A stretch of 34,191 nt of DNA, taken from positions 1-34,191 of the forward strand of contig CAMHUU010000026.1 of NCBI GenBank assembly GCA_946188395.1, read 5' to 3'. Both the position numbers and the translations under genes were made by a program. The notes under the pieces were generated by a model, which had not been told where the DNA came from, searched no databases, and saw only the letters and a list, made by a program, of their open reading frames with translations. Positions 31,789 to 34,191 of this stretch are shown here, one piece after another. Source of the stretch: an uncultured Prevotellaceae bacterium. GTDB taxonomy: Bacteria; Bacteroidota; Bacteroidia; Bacteroidales; Bacteroidaceae. The first letter of the stretch is position 1; each line of letters starts with the position of its first letter.

Positions 31789-33999
31789 ATGAAAAAGTTA
31801 CTATTATTATTTTCAGCCTTTCTGTTCAGCGTCACCATGATGGCCGATGACGCTCCTGCTTTCCCCGGTGCTGAAGGTCACGGACGCTTCGTAACCGGCG
31901 GACGCGGAGGTAAGGTTATTCATGTAACCAATCTGAATGACAACGGAGCTGGTTCATTCCGCAACGCCGTCAATGGCAACAGCAAGAAAATCATTGTCTT
32001 CGACGTAGCTGGTGTGATTGCACTCAAAAGTAATCTGAATATCGGTGCCAACACCACCATTCTCGGACAGACGGCACCAGCCCCTGGCGTCACCCTGCGC
32101 TATTATACGGTAAACCCCAATGGCAACAACATTATTGTTCGTTATATGCGCTTCCGTCGTGGACAGGAGAAGGATGTCAACGATGGTGCAGATGCTTCTA
32201 CGGCTCGTCATTTCACAGGTATCATCTTCGACCACTGCTCGTTCTCGTGGAGTATTGACGAAGTAGCATCGTTCTACGACAACAACAATTTTACCATGCA
32301 GTGGTGTACCGTCGGCGAGAGTCTGAACAATGCCGGACATGGTAAAGGTGCCCACGGATATGGTGGCATCTGGGGCGGCAAACTGGCCTCCTTCCATCAT
32401 AACCTCATCTGTCACGTCAACAACCGTTCACCCCGCTTCAATGGTGCCCGCTACCGTTGGGATGGCTATACCAGCAACAAGCTGTATGACGAATACAAAT
32501 GGGAGAATTACGTGCAGGCTGAAAATGTCGATTTCCGCAACTGCGTCATCTACAATTGTGGCAACGGCTGCTACGGAGGTCCTGGCGGTGGACAGATTAA
32601 TATCGTCAACAACTACTACAAGACCGGTCCCGCTGCTACCACCAATCGTCTGACCACCGTTACCGTAGGTGCATCGGGCAATTCCACCGAAGGAGACCTT
32701 GTGGGGCATACCAGCCGTTATTACCTGAGCGGCAATCAGATTAACAACAATACCGATACCGGATGGAGCAACGTTACATACGACGACGGTACCTATCTTA
32801 TCGACGGCAAGCGCTGGAGTCTTGACCCCGAGCATTACAATGGTTCCAACGTAACCTACAAGCAGAACAATGCCGGTAAGGACTGCGTATGCATCCAACT
32901 CGACGAGCCCTGCCCTGCCGGACACGTCACCACCCATAGTGCCGCTCAGGCCTATGAAAAGGTGCTGACCTTCTCGGGTGCTTCGCTCCATCAAGATGAT
33001 GTGGATGCCCGCTATTTCACTGAGGCTCGCAACGGCACGGCAACCTATACAGGTTCTGTCACTAAGAAGGCCGGTCGCATCGACCTCGTTAGCGATGTCA
33101 ATGGCTATACCGAAGATAACTTCGGAACGGGCAGCCGTGAGGAAAACTTCGACACCGACAAGGATGGAATCCCCGATGCATGGGAACTGGCCAATGGTCT
33201 TGACCCCAACGACGCTACCGATGCTGTGACCTACACCATCGATCCTGCCAAGTATTATATGAATATCGAGGTTTACGCCAATTCGCTGGTTCAGGACATC
33301 ATGCTCAACGGCAATGCTGACACCGATGACGCTGCCAAGGAGTATTACCCCGCCTACAAGAAGGAAGACGGCACTCCCGTCGAGGCAATCAATACATTGG
33401 GAATCGATCTCAACGGAGGTTCAGGTGGTGAGACGGGTGAAGCCAAGACCTACACAGTAATGTTCAACGGTACTGATGCTCAGTCCGAGAATGGCTATTT
33501 CTCCTTTGGCGATGATTCCAACAAGCACAACTTTAATGGGAAATTTACCGGCACCTACAACGGAGTTACTTATACACAAGGTTTGAAAATGGAGGGTTCT
33601 ACGCTCATCCAGTTCACCACGACAGCCAGCAGTTCTACCGTCCTCATCGCCCAGTCTACCTGGAGCGACAAGACGCTCAAATTCGATGACACAGAGTTAG
33701 ATATCAGCACCGCCAGCACACCAGCCGACAGCGAGGGTGTCCGTTTGTATACCATTGCAGGCGTTAGTGCCGGCTCTCACAAAATCACCCGTGGTTCAGG
33801 CGAGAGTGGTGTGTTCTATGTAGAAGTCCGCGAGTTAGGAACGACAGGCATACTGTCGACTTTTGCACCCGCAGAGGTTAAAGCCGTAGAATACTACTCA
33901 CTTGACGGGCGTCGCCTGTCGGAGCCCCACAAGGGCATCAACATCCGCGTGGAACGCCTGGCAAACGGCCAAGCCACTACCACAAAAGTCATCAAATAG
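31789..33999 (+). CDS. Multidomain pectate lyase (PL1)
   Basis: A 736-aa exported lyase. The signal peptide is 1-19 (SVTMMA). The PL1 beta-helix spans about 22-430: FPGAEGHGRFVTGGRGGKVI at the start, FDHCSFSWSIDE (147-158) and NNRSPRFNG with the catalytic Arg216 (211-219). A single calcium-type DxDxDG segment follows (FDTDKDGIPDAWELANGLDP, 454-473). Residues about 553-683 form a beta-sandwich that may bind polysaccharide. The last 40 residues (SLDGRRLSEPHKGINIRVER) are the C-terminal tail common on Prevotella exported proteins. It beta-eliminates polygalacturonate, producing the unsaturated ends used by the GH105 part of the upstream enzyme. The operon has no SusC/SusD pair in this window. 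Confidence 0.93.
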   Translation: MKKLLLLFSAFLFSVTMMADDAPAFPGAEGHGRFVTGGRGGKVIHVTNLNDNGAGSFRNAVNGNSKKIIVFDVAGVIALKSNLNIGANTTILGQTAPAPGVTLRYYTVNPNGNNIIVRYMRFRRGQEKDVNDGADASTARHFTGIIFDHCSFSWSIDEVASFYDNNNFTMQWCTVGESLNNAGHGKGAHGYGGIWGGKLASFHHNLICHVNNRSPRFNGARYRWDGYTSNKLYDEYKWENYVQAENVDFRNCVIYNCGNGCYGGPGGGQINIVNNYYKTGPAATTNRLTTVTVGASGNSTEGDLVGHTSRYYLSGNQINNNTDTGWSNVTYDDGTYLIDGKRWSLDPEHYNGSNVTYKQNNAGKDCVCIQLDEPCPAGHVTTHSAAQAYEKVLTFSGASLHQDDVDARYFTEARNGTATYTGSVTKKAGRIDLVSDVNGYTEDNFGTGSREENFDTDKDGIPDAWELANGLDPNDATDAVTYTIDPAKYYMNIEVYANSLVQDIMLNGNADTDDAAKEYYPAYKKEDGTPVEAINTLGIDLNGGSGGETGEAKTYTVMFNGTDAQSENGYFSFGDDSNKHNFNGKFTGTYNGVTYTQGLKMEGSTLIQFTTTASSSTVLIAQSTWSDKTLKFDDTELDISTASTPADSEGVRLYTIAGVSAGSHKITRGSGESGVFYVEVRELGTTGILSTFAPAEVKAVEYYSLDGRRLSEPHKGINIRVERLANGQATTTKVIK

Positions 34000-34030
34000 C
34001 ACACACACAACAAACTACTATGCATATATA

Positions 34031-34068
34031 ACCAATGAGGCCCGAGCTTGTTGCCCGGGCATTTTGGT
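34031..34068 (+). terminator. Possible terminator after the pectate lyase
   Basis: Stem GCCCG (34040-34044) / CGGGC (34056-34060) inside an outer ACCAA / TTGGT pairing, followed by TTCGTTTC. The U tract is weak. Confidence 0.55.
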
Positions 34069-34128
34069 TCGTTTCATGACTTGTCGAAGTGGAGCTGCCG
34101 TGCCTCCTGACTTCGTCGATGCGTCACC

Positions 34129-34191
34129 CTAATCACCTTTTGTGGTATCCATTTCGAACAATTGCTTGATGGCTTTCTGCTCTTCCGTGAG
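34129..34191 (-). CDS. C-terminal end of an unrecognised protein
   Basis: The minus strand holds 20 codons and a TAG stop entering from beyond the window. The visible end reads LTEEQKAIKQLFEMDTTKGD, a charged helix. Codon use looks coding, but the fragment is too short to name a family. Confidence 0.4.
   Translation of the reverse strand, partial: LTEEQKAIKQLFEMDTTKGD

Noticed and set aside
1..34191. tRNA, rRNA, CRISPR or insertion-sequence features
   Set aside because: No cloverleaf, spacer-repeat array, transposase or terminal inverted repeats were recognised by eye.

Overview
The window looks like chromosomal DNA of a Bacteroidales bacterium, most likely Prevotellaceae (Prevotella/Segatella-like). 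This rests on the rpmB-rpmG-DUF4295-ftsY gene order, a DUF4924 gene, promoters of the Bacteroidetes type (TTTG, 20 bp, TAnnTTTG), Bacteroidetes-style lipoprotein and CarboxypepD_reg proteins, and a pectinase operon. No rRNA, tRNA, insertion sequence, phage or CRISPR array was seen. The species is not resolved.

Layout. 1-815 (minus): ribosomal proteins bL28 and bL33, a DUF4295 protein, then the first codons of ftsY. 951-3455 (minus): map-tsaD-cinA. 3621-5681 (plus): htpG. 5762-6475 (minus): deoD. 6687-8703 (plus): a membrane-anchored HTH protein, NfeD and an SPFH protein. 8759-15486 (minus): a receiver/histidine-kinase protein, thrS, a TPR protein, def, ruvX and a SPOR lipoprotein. 15660-16518 (plus): a YtxH / holin-like / small-protein trio. 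16536-18367 (minus): an M15-type peptidase and a CarboxypepD_reg protein. 18458-27604 (minus): a long same-strand run, read in the order lysE, DUF4924, rfbD, ald, prfC, tsaC, ClC channel, preQ1 riboswitch, queT, queF, HAD phosphatase. 27778-28767 (plus): ROK glucokinase. 29075-33999 (plus): a GH28-GH105 fusion and a PL1 pectate lyase, a pectin-degrading pair. 34129-34191: the end of an unrecognised minus-strand gene.

How the genes work together. TsaC and TsaD are two of the enzymes that make t6A in tRNA, although they lie in different operons. QueT and QueF belong to queuosine salvage and synthesis and sit behind a riboswitch for the intermediate preQ1. Map and Def process protein N-termini. 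The two pectinases would cut the polygalacturonan backbone and then clip unsaturated ends, and the ROK kinase beside them could feed sugar into glycolysis.

Structure not explained by the genes. (1) About 15 degenerate tandem arrays of roughly four 7-, 8- or 9-bp units, 25-36 bp long, sit between stop and start codons. Two lie inside signal-peptide codons. (2) A preQ1-I-like riboswitch with an extra hairpin precedes queT. (3) A complete promoter-hairpin-terminator unit predicts a small RNA of about 90 nt between the ROK kinase and the pectinases. (4) A 25-bp inverted repeat flanks the start codon of the TPR gene. (5) Nearly every recognisable promoter has exactly 20 bp between its two boxes.
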